The notes under the pieces: generated by a model
The model's input: only the letters and a program-made list of their open reading frames with translations
Told to the model about the DNA's origin: nothing
Database searches by the model: none
Program-made: the position numbers and the translations under genes
From: Streptomyces sp. 3214.6
GTDB lineage: Bacteria; Actinomycetota; Actinomycetes; Streptomycetales; Streptomycetaceae
Assembly (NCBI RefSeq): GCF_900129855.1
Contig: NZ_LT670819.1
Coordinates: 8,308,001 to 8,372,000, forward strand
Direction of reading: 5' to 3'
DNA length: 64,000 nt
Part shown: positions 24,830 to 33,028 of the stretch, one piece after another
Layout of the letters: every line of letters starts with the position of its first letter
How positions within the stretch are numbered: position 1 is the stretch's first letter

Positions 24830-26790
24830 ACGTGCACGCGCGGGCGCCGGGTGGGATCGGGCTCCGCGCGGCGCAGTACCTCGCGGGTGACCGGGGCGAC
24901 CTCGCCGTCGCCGAACACGAGGAAGCGGATCAGATGGCTCACCGGGTTGCCCTCGGTCCAGCTGAAGTAGGCGTGCGGGACCTGGCCCGTGCGGTCGCGC
25001 AGCGCCAGCAGGACGGCGGCGATGCTGTTGGGGACGGTCGGGCCCGAGACGCGCAGCCGGCGCACCCCGTGCTTCTCGTCGCCGTGCACGGTGACGTCCG
25101 CCGTGAAGTCGGAGGAGTCCCGCACGAACACCTCCACGAACAGCACCGGGCCGCCGCCGGGGATCGGCGTGTGCTCGCGCTGCTCCCACTCCTTGGCCCG
25201 GTACGCGCGCGTGGTGTGCTCCTGCGGCTCGTTCGCGATGAGCTGTACGGGTCCGCGGCGCGCCGCCCCGTCGACGAACCGGGCCGCCGTCTCGTCGAAG
25301 GTCACCTCCGCGGCGCGCAGCTCGAAGGCCCGGCGCACCCGTGAACCGAACGACGTGACCAGGATGGCGAAGATGAAGATCGCCGCGATCCTGATGCCGT
25401 CCGGCCGCTCGACGACGTTCGCGACGAGCGTGTAGGCGAAGACGGCCGTGATCGCCCCGAAGCCCAGCGTGGCAAGCCGATGCCCGTGCCGGTGCACGGC
25501 CACCGTGGACGCGAACGCCGCCGACAGCATCAGCACCAGCACACCCGTCGCGTAGGCGCCGCTCTGGTCGTCGACGTTCGCGTTGAACCACAGGGTGATC
25601 AGCACGGCCGCCGCCATGAACACCAGCACCAGCGGCCGCACCGCGCGCGTCCACTCGGGCGCCATGCCGTAGCGGGGCAGATACCGCGGGACGAGATTGA
25701 GCAGACCGGCGAGCGCGGAGGCGCCCGCGAACCACAGGATCGCGATCGTGGAGACGTCGTAGACCGTGCCGAAGGCCTTGCCCAGATGCTCGTGCGCGAG
25801 ATAGGCCAGCGCCCGCCCGTTCGCCGGGCCGCCGCTCTTGAACTCCTGCTGCGGGATGAGAATCGTCGTCGCCAGGCTGGAAAGCAGCAGAAAACAGCTC
25901 ATGATCAGCGCGGCCGTGGTGAGCAGCTTGCGGGTGTACCGCACCCGCCCCCTCGGATCCTCGAACGTATCCGTCGGATCTCCCTTGACCTGCGGCATCA
26001 CCGCCACACCCGTCTCGAAGCCGGACATGCCGAGCGCCAGCTTCGGGAAGACCAGCAGTGCCACCCCGACCATGATCCACGGCGAGGAGTGCTCGGCGGT
26101 CATCGCGTCCGTCCAGTCGTCGATCCGCACCGGATGGCTGAGGATCTCGTGGGCGGAGACGGCGAGCACGACGAGGTTGAGCGCGAGGTACGTCGCCACC
26201 AGCACCACCGCGATGCCGATGGCCTCCCGGAAGCCCTTGAGGAACACCGCGCCGAGCGCGCCGACCAGCACCAGCGTGATCCACTCGTTGCCGTCGGCCA
26301 TCCAGTGCGGGGCGAACGGGTTCTCCACGACGTGCGCTGCGGCGTCCGCGGCCGACAGGGTGATCGTGATCATGAAGTCGGTGGCCGCGAACCCCAGCAG
26401 CACCAGCACGAAGATCTTCCCCGTCCACCATGGCAGCAGCCGTTCCAGCATCGCGATCGAGCCCTCGCCGTGCGGGCTCTCGTGCGCCACCCGGCGGTAC
26501 ACCGGCAGTGCGCCGAGCAGCGTCAGCGCGATCAGCACGAGCGTGGCGAGCGGGGACAGCAGACCGGCCGCGAGGGCGGCGATGCCCGGCTGGTAGCCGA
26601 GCGTGGAGAAGTAGTCGACACCGGTCAGGCACATCACGCGCCACCACCGGTGGCCCTCCTGCTCCGCGCGCGGGGTGGCATGCGGCCCCGGATGGCGGGC
26701 GGTCTGCTCGCTCAGCCCTTCCAGGAGCCAGGTACGCCACCGGGAGTGCGGCGAGCCCGCGCTGGTCTCCTTCACCCCGGTGCCGGTCAT
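24823..26790 (-). CDS. Large APC-superfamily transporter with C-terminal soluble domain
   Basis: A 655-residue membrane protein. After a basic N-terminus, VMCLTGVDYFSTLGYQPGIA opens an APC-type core of about 12 helices. FPKLALGMSGFETGVAVMPQ and GDPTDTFEDPRGRVRYTRKL resemble KUP/APC potassium or amino acid transporters. Residues from about 480 onward form a cytoplasmic domain (FELRAAEVTFDETAARFVDG to RRPRVHVG). AGGGAG lies ten bases before the ATG at 26790. It is a common single gene in Streptomyces with no established substrate. It is divergent from the YigZ gene. Confidence 0.85.
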   Translation of the reverse strand: MTGTGVKETSAGSPHSRWRTWLLEGLSEQTARHPGPHATPRAEQEGHRWWRVMCLTGVDYFSTLGYQPGIAALAAGLLSPLATLVLIALTLLGALPVYRRVAHESPHGEGSIAMLERLLPWWTGKIFVLVLLGFAATDFMITITLSAADAAAHVVENPFAPHWMADGNEWITLVLVGALGAVFLKGFREAIGIAVVLVATYLALNLVVLAVSAHEILSHPVRIDDWTDAMTAEHSSPWIMVGVALLVFPKLALGMSGFETGVAVMPQVKGDPTDTFEDPRGRVRYTRKLLTTAALIMSCFLLLSSLATTILIPQQEFKSGGPANGRALAYLAHEHLGKAFGTVYDVSTIAILWFAGASALAGLLNLVPRYLPRYGMAPEWTRAVRPLVLVFMAAAVLITLWFNANVDDQSGAYATGVLVLMLSAAFASTVAVHRHGHRLATLGFGAITAVFAYTLVANVVERPDGIRIAAIFIFAILVTSFGSRVRRAFELRAAEVTFDETAARFVDGAARRGPVQLIANEPQEHTTRAYRAKEWEQREHTPIPGGGPVLFVEVFVRDSSDFTADVTVHGDEKHGVRRLRVSGPTVPNSIAAVLLALRDRTGQVPHAYFSWTEGNPVSHLIRFLVFGDGEVAPVTREVLRRAEPDPTRRPRVHVG

Positions 26791-26957
26791 GCTGTGTGCT
26801 CCCTGCGGTAGGTCGGGGCCATGGCGCAGCCGCATGCACGGTGCGTCGTGCATGGCGCATGGTCACCACCGTTGGTTACCCCGCACATCGTCGCCCGCAC
26901 CTGTGCCGACGGCGACTCAGCGATCAGGCGTCGGCGAGCAGCGCATAGGCTGGCCGG

Positions 26958-27584
26958 ATGCAGGACGAGTACCGCACAGTGGCCCACGCGGGCGTGCACG
27001 AGACCGAGGTCAACCGCTCCCGCTTCCTGTGCGCCCTCGCCCCGGCGGCCACCGAACAGGAGGCCCAGGACTTCATCGCCGCCGTCCGCAGGGAGCACGC
27101 CGACGCCACCCACAACTGCTGGGCGTACGTCATCGGCGCCGACGCCTCCGTCCAGAAGGCGAGCGACGACGGCGAACCCGGCGGCACCGCCGGCGTGCCG
27201 ATGCTCCAGATGCTGCTGCGCCGCGACATGCGGTACGTCGTCGCCGTCGTCACCCGCTACTACGGCGGCGTCAAACTCGGCGCCGGCGGCCTCATCCGGG
27301 CCTACGGCGGCGCGGTCGGCGAGGCTCTCGACACCCTCGGCACTCTCACCCGCCGCCGCTTCCGCCTGGCCACCCTGACCGTGGACCACCAGCGCGCGGG
27401 CAAGGTGCAGAACGACCTCCACTCGACCGGCCGCGCGGTACGGGACGTCCGCTACGGAGAGGCGGTCACCATCGAGATCGGCCTCCCGGACGCCGACGTG
27501 GACGCCTTCCGCGCCTGGCTGGCGGACGCCACGGCGGGCACCGCGGCCTTCGAACTGGGCGGCGAGGCGTACGGGGACGCGTGA
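26958..27584 (+). CDS. YigZ/IMPACT family protein
   Basis: A 208-residue cytoplasmic protein of the YigZ family. VNRSRFLCALAPAATEQEAQ, HNCWAYVIGADASVQKASDD and GEPGGTAGVPMLQMLL are the family's N-terminal blocks. TRYYGGVKLGAGGLIRAYGG is the diagnostic UPF0029 signature. A ferredoxin-like C-terminal domain follows. Its function in bacteria is unknown, though the eukaryotic relative IMPACT regulates translation. TAGGCT at 26946-26951 lies seven bases before the ATG, suggesting a leaderless mRNA. Confidence 0.95.
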   Translation: MQDEYRTVAHAGVHETEVNRSRFLCALAPAATEQEAQDFIAAVRREHADATHNCWAYVIGADASVQKASDDGEPGGTAGVPMLQMLLRRDMRYVVAVVTRYYGGVKLGAGGLIRAYGGAVGEALDTLGTLTRRRFRLATLTVDHQRAGKVQNDLHSTGRAVRDVRYGEAVTIEIGLPDADVDAFRAWLADATAGTAAFELGGEAYGDA

Positions 27585-27621
27585 GGTGTGTCGCCAAGGG
27601 CCCAGGTTCGGGGAGCGGGGG

Positions 27622-28728
27622 TCATCCGGCGGTGAGAGTGGTCCACTTCTGGTTGGAACCGCCGTTGCAGTCCCACAGATGGAGCTGTGTGCCGTCGGCT
27701 GTGGAGGAGCCCGGAACGTCGAGGCAGCGGCCGGAGGCGGGGTTGCGGTAGCCGCCGTTGTAGGGCTGCCAGACCTGGTTGGCGCCGCCGTGGCAGGCCC
27801 AGATCTGCACCTTGGTGCCGTTGGCGGTGCTCCCACCGGCGGCGTCGAGGCATTTGCCCATGGAGCGCATGGTTCCGTCGGTGTAGGCGGACCAGAGCTG
27901 GTTGGCGCTGCCGCCGCAGCCCCAGGTCTGGACGGCGGTCCCGTCGGCGGTGTTGGCCCCGCTGACATCCAGGCACTTGCCGGCGATGCCGGAGGACACG
28001 CGTGCGGCGGCGGGTGCGGGGTTTCTCAACCACCCGGCGCTGTCGGCGGCCCGGATGCCGCGGTGGAAGGCGTCGGCCATCTTCTGGTATCCCGCGTCGT
28101 TGGGATGCAGGGCGTCGGCCAGGTCGGCCGTGGTCAGGCTGCTCATGTCCACGTACGCGACGCGCTTGCCCGCGGCCTGCGCGTCGCTCACGATCTGGGG
28201 GATGGCCTGGTTGTACGCGGGACGGTGCGGTTCCTCCGAGCCGCTGGTGGACACGATCAGGGAGGCCACGAGGACGGTTGCGTCGGGGGCGGCGGCGGTG
28301 ATCTGGTTGACCAGCGATTTCAGCCGGGCGGTGGCGGTGGGGACCTGGTAGTTCCCGTTGAGGTCGTTGGTGCCGATCTCCAGCGTCACGACGTTGGGCC
28401 GGTAGCGGGTCAGCGAGGCGTCGGCGAGTGCGGCGATCTGGTCGATGCGGTATCCGGAGTGGCCTTCGTTGTCGGGGTCGGACATCGAACCGCCCCGCAA
28501 CGTGCCCACGAAGTCCAGCGGATGGCCGTCCGCCGCAAGCTTGTCCCACAACGGTGCGCGGTAGCCGTTGCCTGTGCTGCTGCCCACGCCCCAGGTGATG
28601 GAGTCGCCCAACGGCATCACCCGCAAGGGCGTGTTGGAGGCGGCGGAGGCAGGGGTCGCAGCTGCCGCCGTCATCCCGAGCGCGGCAGTGACCAGCGTGA
28701 TGAGAGGCAGGATCCAAGGCTTTCTCAT
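27622..28728 (-). CDS. Secreted SGNH/GDSL esterase with C-terminal ricin-type lectin (CBM13)
   Basis: A 368-residue secreted enzyme. Residues 1-30 are a signal peptide (ILPLITLVTAALGMTAAAAT, cleavage near ASA-AS). The SGNH hydrolase follows with GDSITWG (Ser43), the block III sequence EIGTNDLNG and the catalytic DALHPND (Asp and His). Residues from about 240 form a beta-trefoil with the repeats GKCLDVSGANTADGT, GKCLDAAGGSTANGT and GRCLDVPGSSTADGT and QxW-type NQLW, NQVW and NQKW motifs. It probably deacetylates or de-esterifies plant polysaccharide and binds it through the lectin. GAGGA precedes the ATG at 28728. It is divergent from the secreted beta-helix enzyme gene. Confidence 0.93.
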   Translation of the reverse strand: MRKPWILPLITLVTAALGMTAAAATPASAASNTPLRVMPLGDSITWGVGSSTGNGYRAPLWDKLAADGHPLDFVGTLRGGSMSDPDNEGHSGYRIDQIAALADASLTRYRPNVVTLEIGTNDLNGNYQVPTATARLKSLVNQITAAAPDATVLVASLIVSTSGSEEPHRPAYNQAIPQIVSDAQAAGKRVAYVDMSSLTTADLADALHPNDAGYQKMADAFHRGIRAADSAGWLRNPAPAAARVSSGIAGKCLDVSGANTADGTAVQTWGCGGSANQLWSAYTDGTMRSMGKCLDAAGGSTANGTKVQIWACHGGANQVWQPYNGGYRNPASGRCLDVPGSSTADGTQLHLWDCNGGSNQKWTTLTAG

Positions 28729-29220
28729 GCAGGTGTCCTCTTCTGCGAGTGAGTGCTGCATCAACGCGGCTGATCGCCGTTCGTGTCGGCAACTCGGCCG
28801 TCGCGCCGTCTCGTCGGGGCCGCCTGACGTACGGGCAGAACGGCGTGGTCGGCAGGCGTGTCGCGCTGTGAGCGTTGACGACACCGAATCTGTCCGGCGT
28901 CCCGTCTGCCTCGAACCTCCAGTACCGAGCGGGTCGGCCCGAGGCGGCCCCAGCGCACTCGTAGAGATACCACGCTGATCCCCGTCGAGGGCATCCCATG
29001 AATGCAAGAAATTCGGAGAGGGTGACACGGGGGCGGGTTCTGTGTCGGTTCGTCCCATCACCCCTGGTCCAATGGTCGGTTCGCCGTTCTGTGCGGCTCC
29101 GGCGGAGGTACGTGAACATCCCATGTCCGGCGATGGCGTTCGACGTCGTTCGATCACGCTCGGGCAACAGCGGCGCGCCGCACCGCGGTGGTGGGCTGCA
29201 TGCCGCCATCAGATCGCCTG

Positions 29221-29239
29221 AAATGAGTATTACTCATTT
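29221..29239. promoter_or_regulatory. Perfect palindrome, probable operator of the GntR regulator encoded at 39986
   Basis: AAATGAGTATTACTCATTT has 9-base arms around one base. Its core ATGAGTAnnACTCAT recurs at 39895-39911 in front of the FadR-type regulator gene and its divergent transport operon. It stands about 260 bases before the start of the secreted beta-helix enzyme gene. Sharing of a 13-of-15-base palindromic core suggests one regulator. Confidence 0.6.
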
Positions 29240-29427
29240 TGAGAGGGTGTTTCCGTCGCGCAGGGGGTTGGGCGGGTGGCGGCAAGGGGCAAGGGTGCTG
29301 ATCACCACGGCGAACTGCGCTCCTGCCTGGGGAGATTCCTCGCCGTAGGTGGTGTGTGCGGTGCCGGTCCTGATGTGCCCGCATGTCATCGGTGTGTGCG
29401 CCACCACAAATAAGTATGCCTATCGTC

Positions 29428-29457
29428 TTGACTGGGGTCCCTCCATGCCTCGATAAA
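29428..29457 (+). promoter_or_regulatory. Predicted promoter of the secreted beta-helix enzyme
   Basis: TTGACT (29428-29433) and GATAAA (29452-29457) are separated by 18 bases in an AT-richer stretch. The ribosome binding site GGAGGAGGG lies just before the ATG at 29501. Confidence 0.5.
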
Positions 29458-29500
29458 TGCAACTCATAGGAAGCGGGGGCCTGGAGGAGGGACACCACAG

Positions 29501-32194
29501 ATGAGACCCCTACGCATCGGCGCGGGGACGGTCAAGTCGCTCGCAGCGGCGGCTGTCGTCTTCGCGGCCGTGCTGCCCGCTCAACCCGCCTACGCGGCCA
29601 CGACGAACTTCTACGTCGACCCTGTCAACGGCAGTGACGGCAACCCGGGAACCAGCACTGCCGCAGCGTTCAAGACCGTCCAGGCCGCCCAGGCAGCGGT
29701 CCGGGCCGTCAACGCGAACATGTCCGACGACATCGTCGTGAACCTGCGTGGACGCGCCTACCCCCTCACCACCCCGATCACCTTCGGCACCAGCGACTCG
29801 GGCACGAACGGCCACACGGTCGTCTACCAGGCGTACAACGGTGAGACGCCGGTGATCACCAGCGGCAAGGCGATCACCGGCTGGACCGCGGCTGCGGGCG
29901 GAGAGTACAAGGCGCCTGTCGGCACCCTCGACTTCCGGCAGTTGTACGTCAACGGGGTCCGCGCCACCCGGGCCCGCTTCCCCGACCTCGGTTCGGACTT
30001 CCAACTGCAGGGCAGTGACAAGACCAACAAGCTGCTGAAGGTGCTCAGTTCGCAGGTCTCCGACTGGGCCCACCTGGGTCAGGTCGAGATGATGCTGGAA
30101 ACGCAGTGGGGCGAGAGCTACCTGCGGCTGAAGTCGACCAGCTCCAGCAACGGCACCGCCAACGTGTCGATCCAGGACCACGAGGCGGGCATCCTGTTCC
30201 CGCGCCCCTTTCCGGTGCTCGCCAACGGCTCTCCCCTGCACTTCGAGAACGCCCACGAGTTCCTCAACGAACCGGGCGAGTTCTACGTCGACACGGCCGC
30301 GCAGACCGTCTACTACAAGCCCCGCCCCGGCGAGGACATGTCCACGGCCACCGTGCAGGCGCCGACGCTCAGAACGCTTTTCGACATCAAGGGCACGAAC
30401 CTCGACAGCCCCGCCCACGACCTGCGCTTCTCCGGGCTCACCTTCACTGGGACCACCTGGATGGAAGCGACGGACAACGGCTACCTCAACGGCCAGGGCG
30501 GCAACTACAACATCTCGGCCGACAGCTCCAACAACCAGTACGTCGGTCGTCCACCGGCCGGGGTCCAGGCCGCGAACGCCGACCGCCTCTCCTTCACCGG
30601 CAACACCTTCACACAGCTGGGCGCCACCGCCCTCGACCTGCACCACGGCGTGCACGACAGCACCGTGACCGGCAACCTCATCCACGACATCGCCGGCAAC
30701 GGAATCATGGTCGGCAAGTTCTCCGACCCGACCGTGGAGTTCCACACCGTCTACAACCCGCCCACCTCACCGGCCGGTGAGGACGCCCGGGAGGTGGTCA
30801 AGAACGTCACCGTCAAGGACAACCTCATCAGCCGGATCGGTGAGGACTACCTGGGCACCGCGGGCATCAACGCGGGCTTCGTCAACAGCACCGCCATCGA
30901 CCACAACGACATCTCCGACACTCCGTGGGCCGGCATCTCGCTCGGCTGGGGCTGGCAGTCGGCGGCCAACGCCGAGGGAAACAACAGCGTCAGCTACAAC
31001 CGGATCGGCAACGTGATGAACCGGCTGTGCGACTCCGCCGGTATCTACCACCTCTCGAACGACCCGGGCACCGTCTTCAACGGCAACTACATCCACGACG
31101 TGATACGCATGCCGTCCGCCTGCGGCTCGGCCGTGTCCGGCATGTACCTGGACGAGGGGTCGAACAACATGACCCTCTCGAACAACGTGCTGTCGCACAC
31201 CGACGGATTCATCAACCAGAACCGCAACGGCTCCAACGTCACGCTCACCAACAACACGACGTCCGGCGACGCGGTGATCAAGGCATCCGGTCTCGAGGCC
31301 GCCTACCGCGGGCTGGCGGCGAAGCTCAACCTCGCCTACAACAAGCCGGCGTCCGCCTCCTCGGTGAACGGCTCCGCCTGGGGGCCGACCAAGGCCGACG
31401 ACAACGACGGTGCCACCGGATGGTCGCCGACCGGGAGCGACACCTCGGCGTGGTGGCAGGTCGACCTGGGGCAGGCCTACCAGCTCGGACAGTTCTCTCT
31501 GACGATGCACCAGGACATCGATCAGCCGGAGACACGCGGCCAGTTCGAGATCCGTGGCTCCAACGACCCGTCGTTCGCCACCTACACCGTGCTGGGGCGC
31601 CAGGGCGCCACCGCCCTGCCGCTCGCGTCGACGCTGACGGGCGACATCGACGTCCGTCAGAAGTTCCGCTACGTGCGGGTCGCCAAGACCGACGGCGCGT
31701 ACTTCTTCATCGCGGACTTCAGTGTGCAGCAGGCCGGCGGGGCGCTGGAGGACGCGACCGGTACGCCGAACGTCAACGCGTCGACGTACTACACGTTCAA
31801 GAACGTCAACAGCGGCCAACTGATGGATGTGTACCAGAACTCCACCGCGGACGGGGCAAGCGTCATCCAGTGGCCGAGCAACGGTGGTGCCAACCAGCAG
31901 TGGAACATCGTTCCGGTCAGTGGGCAGCTCTACAAGATCGTGAACAGGAACAGCGGCAAGGTCCTCGACATCAACGCCTCCAGTCACTGGAGGGGGACCG
32001 CGCTGCAGCAGTACACCTACAACGGCAGCACCAACCAGCTGTGGTACTTCGAGCCGACCAGCGGTGGCTACGTCATCCGCAACTTCGAGAGCAGGCAGAT
32101 CCTGGAGGTCGGTGGCGGATCGACGGCCAACGGAGCCGCCATCAGTCAGTGGATGCCGCTGAACCAGGCGAACCAGGCATGGACGATCCAGTGA
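29501..32194 (+). CDS. Secreted right-handed beta-helix glycosidase (GH141-like) with CBM32 and CBM13
   Basis: An 897-residue secreted enzyme. Residues 1-32 are a signal peptide (SLAAAAVVFAAVLPAQPAYA). The catalytic part, to about residue 600, opens with NFYVDPVNGSDGNPGTSTAA and LYVNGVRATRARFPD, which resemble GH141 proteins, and continues as a parallel beta-helix (SYNRIGNVMNRLCDSAGIYH, LDEGSNNMTLSNNVLSHTDG). An F5/8-type (CBM32) domain follows (LAYNKPASASSVNGSAWGPT, WWQVDLGQAYQLG), then a ricin-type trefoil (SGQLMDVYQNSTADGASVIQ, NQQWNI, NQLWYF, NQAWTI). GH141 members include alpha-L-fucosidase and xylanase, so the substrate is open. The operator shared with the transport operon links it to that uptake system. 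Confidence 0.85.
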   Translation: MRPLRIGAGTVKSLAAAAVVFAAVLPAQPAYAATTNFYVDPVNGSDGNPGTSTAAAFKTVQAAQAAVRAVNANMSDDIVVNLRGRAYPLTTPITFGTSDSGTNGHTVVYQAYNGETPVITSGKAITGWTAAAGGEYKAPVGTLDFRQLYVNGVRATRARFPDLGSDFQLQGSDKTNKLLKVLSSQVSDWAHLGQVEMMLETQWGESYLRLKSTSSSNGTANVSIQDHEAGILFPRPFPVLANGSPLHFENAHEFLNEPGEFYVDTAAQTVYYKPRPGEDMSTATVQAPTLRTLFDIKGTNLDSPAHDLRFSGLTFTGTTWMEATDNGYLNGQGGNYNISADSSNNQYVGRPPAGVQAANADRLSFTGNTFTQLGATALDLHHGVHDSTVTGNLIHDIAGNGIMVGKFSDPTVEFHTVYNPPTSPAGEDAREVVKNVTVKDNLISRIGEDYLGTAGINAGFVNSTAIDHNDISDTPWAGISLGWGWQSAANAEGNNSVSYNRIGNVMNRLCDSAGIYHLSNDPGTVFNGNYIHDVIRMPSACGSAVSGMYLDEGSNNMTLSNNVLSHTDGFINQNRNGSNVTLTNNTTSGDAVIKASGLEAAYRGLAAKLNLAYNKPASASSVNGSAWGPTKADDNDGATGWSPTGSDTSAWWQVDLGQAYQLGQFSLTMHQDIDQPETRGQFEIRGSNDPSFATYTVLGRQGATALPLASTLTGDIDVRQKFRYVRVAKTDGAYFFIADFSVQQAGGALEDATGTPNVNASTYYTFKNVNSGQLMDVYQNSTADGASVIQWPSNGGANQQWNIVPVSGQLYKIVNRNSGKVLDINASSHWRGTALQQYTYNGSTNQLWYFEPTSGGYVIRNFESRQILEVGGGSTANGAAISQWMPLNQANQAWTIQ

Positions 32195-32281
32195 CGGGAT
32201 GACCGACGCATCGGCAGATTCGCTCGTCCGGCGGATTCGCTCGTCCGAACGCGTCCGCCCGCCCTCCGCCCCCCAGCAGCC

Positions 32282-32316
32282 CGCCCCCACAGCCACGGCA
32301 AACCCGGTTGGGGGCG
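32282..32316 (+). terminator. Hairpin terminator after the beta-helix enzyme
   Basis: CGCCCCCA (32282-32289) pairs with TGGGGGCG (32309-32316). Two direct repeats of GATTCGCTCGTCCG precede it, at about 32217-32250. Confidence 0.5.
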
Positions 32317-32353
32317 CGGCTTGCTGTCCCCGTAGCGATGAACAAGGGAGTAC

Positions 32354-32945
32354 ATGATGCCTGCGCTGCTCATCTTCCGAAAACTGCGCCGGGGGGTGGT
32401 TGTCTGCTTGACCGCGGTGGCGCTCGCCTTCGCCGGCCTTGTCGCCTTCAGTGGCGCCTCGCGGGCCGCCGCGCAGGGGCCCTGTGACATCTACGCGGCG
32501 GGCGGCACGCCGTGCGCCGCGGCGCAGCTACTTCGCCTACAACTCCGCCGGGGGCGTGCCGACCGGCGGCTCACCCGAAGGCGAGTACATGGTCACCAGC
32601 GGCACCCACGTCAACAACGGCTGCTGCTTCGACTACGGCAACACGGAGATCGACCACAGGGCCGACGGCAACGGCGCCATGGATGCGATCAACTTCGGCA
32701 CGGAATGCTGGTTCGGCGGCTGCGGCGGAACCGGACCGTGGGTGCAGGCGGACCTGGAGAACGGCCTGTTCTCCGGCGGCAGCAAGACCTGGAACCCCAA
32801 CCAGGTATTCAACTACCCGGACAAGTACATCCGCCACTACCGCTTCACCGGCTACATAGCCGGCAACGGCGGCCCCAACACCTGGGATGCCACGAAGTCG
32901 TGGGCTCAGGACACCAGTTGGCTCACCGCATCTCCCTGGAACTGA
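32354..32945 (+). pseudogene. Decayed secreted alpha-L-arabinofuranosidase (GH54 plus CBM42), internal deletions and frameshift
   Basis: From the ATG at 32354 there is an intact signal peptide (VVVCLTAVALAFAGLVAFSG, then ASRAAA) followed by GPCDIYAAGGTPCAAA, the classic mature start of AbfB-type GH54 enzymes. About 32520 the frame changes and the sequence jumps to a later part of GH54: GGSPEGEYMVTSGTHVNNGC, CFDYGNTEIDHRADGNG and GPWVQADLENGLFSGG. It then jumps again to a CBM42-like end (NYPDKYIRHYRFTGYIAGNG, ending TASPWN). A normal enzyme is about 470-500 residues, so most of the protein is missing. AAGGGAG at 32344-32350 is a preserved ribosome binding site. Family assignment is from recall of AbfB sequences. 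Confidence 0.75.
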
Positions 32946-32981
32946 CGAGCGAGCGGCCTCTCCGAGGGCCTCCAGCAGCGA

Positions 32982-33009
32982 GCACGGCAGCCCCGCGGGG
33001 AGGCCGTGC
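32982..33009. terminator. Hairpin terminator at the end of the sugar operon
   Basis: GCACGGC (32982-32988) pairs with GCCGTGC (33003-33009), and CCCC/GGGG pair inside it. It lies between the decayed arabinofuranosidase and the end of the minus-strand operon and could serve both directions. Confidence 0.65.
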
Positions 33010-33028
33010 CCGCTTCGTTCGCATTGCC

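Larger units (their letters stand above)
28729..29500. other. Long intergenic region between two secreted-enzyme genes
   Basis: A 772-base gap with unusually low gene density. It holds an operator-like palindrome (29221-29239) and a promoter (29428-29457). On the minus strand about 28820-29035 shows GC-biased third positions and a protein-like reading (WYLYECAGAASGRPARYWRF, then GTPDRFGVVNAHSATRLPTT) with no proper start or stop. This may be a decayed gene; I did not assign it. Confidence 0.6.

Noticed and set aside
24191..26869. An 892-codon open frame on the minus strand
   Set aside because: It overlaps the APC transporter in another frame and is made mostly of Arg, Gly and Ala; the transporter frame has clear membrane helices.
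28998..29348. A 116-codon open frame in the long gap before the beta-helix enzyme
   Set aside because: It crosses the operator palindrome and has no coding bias.
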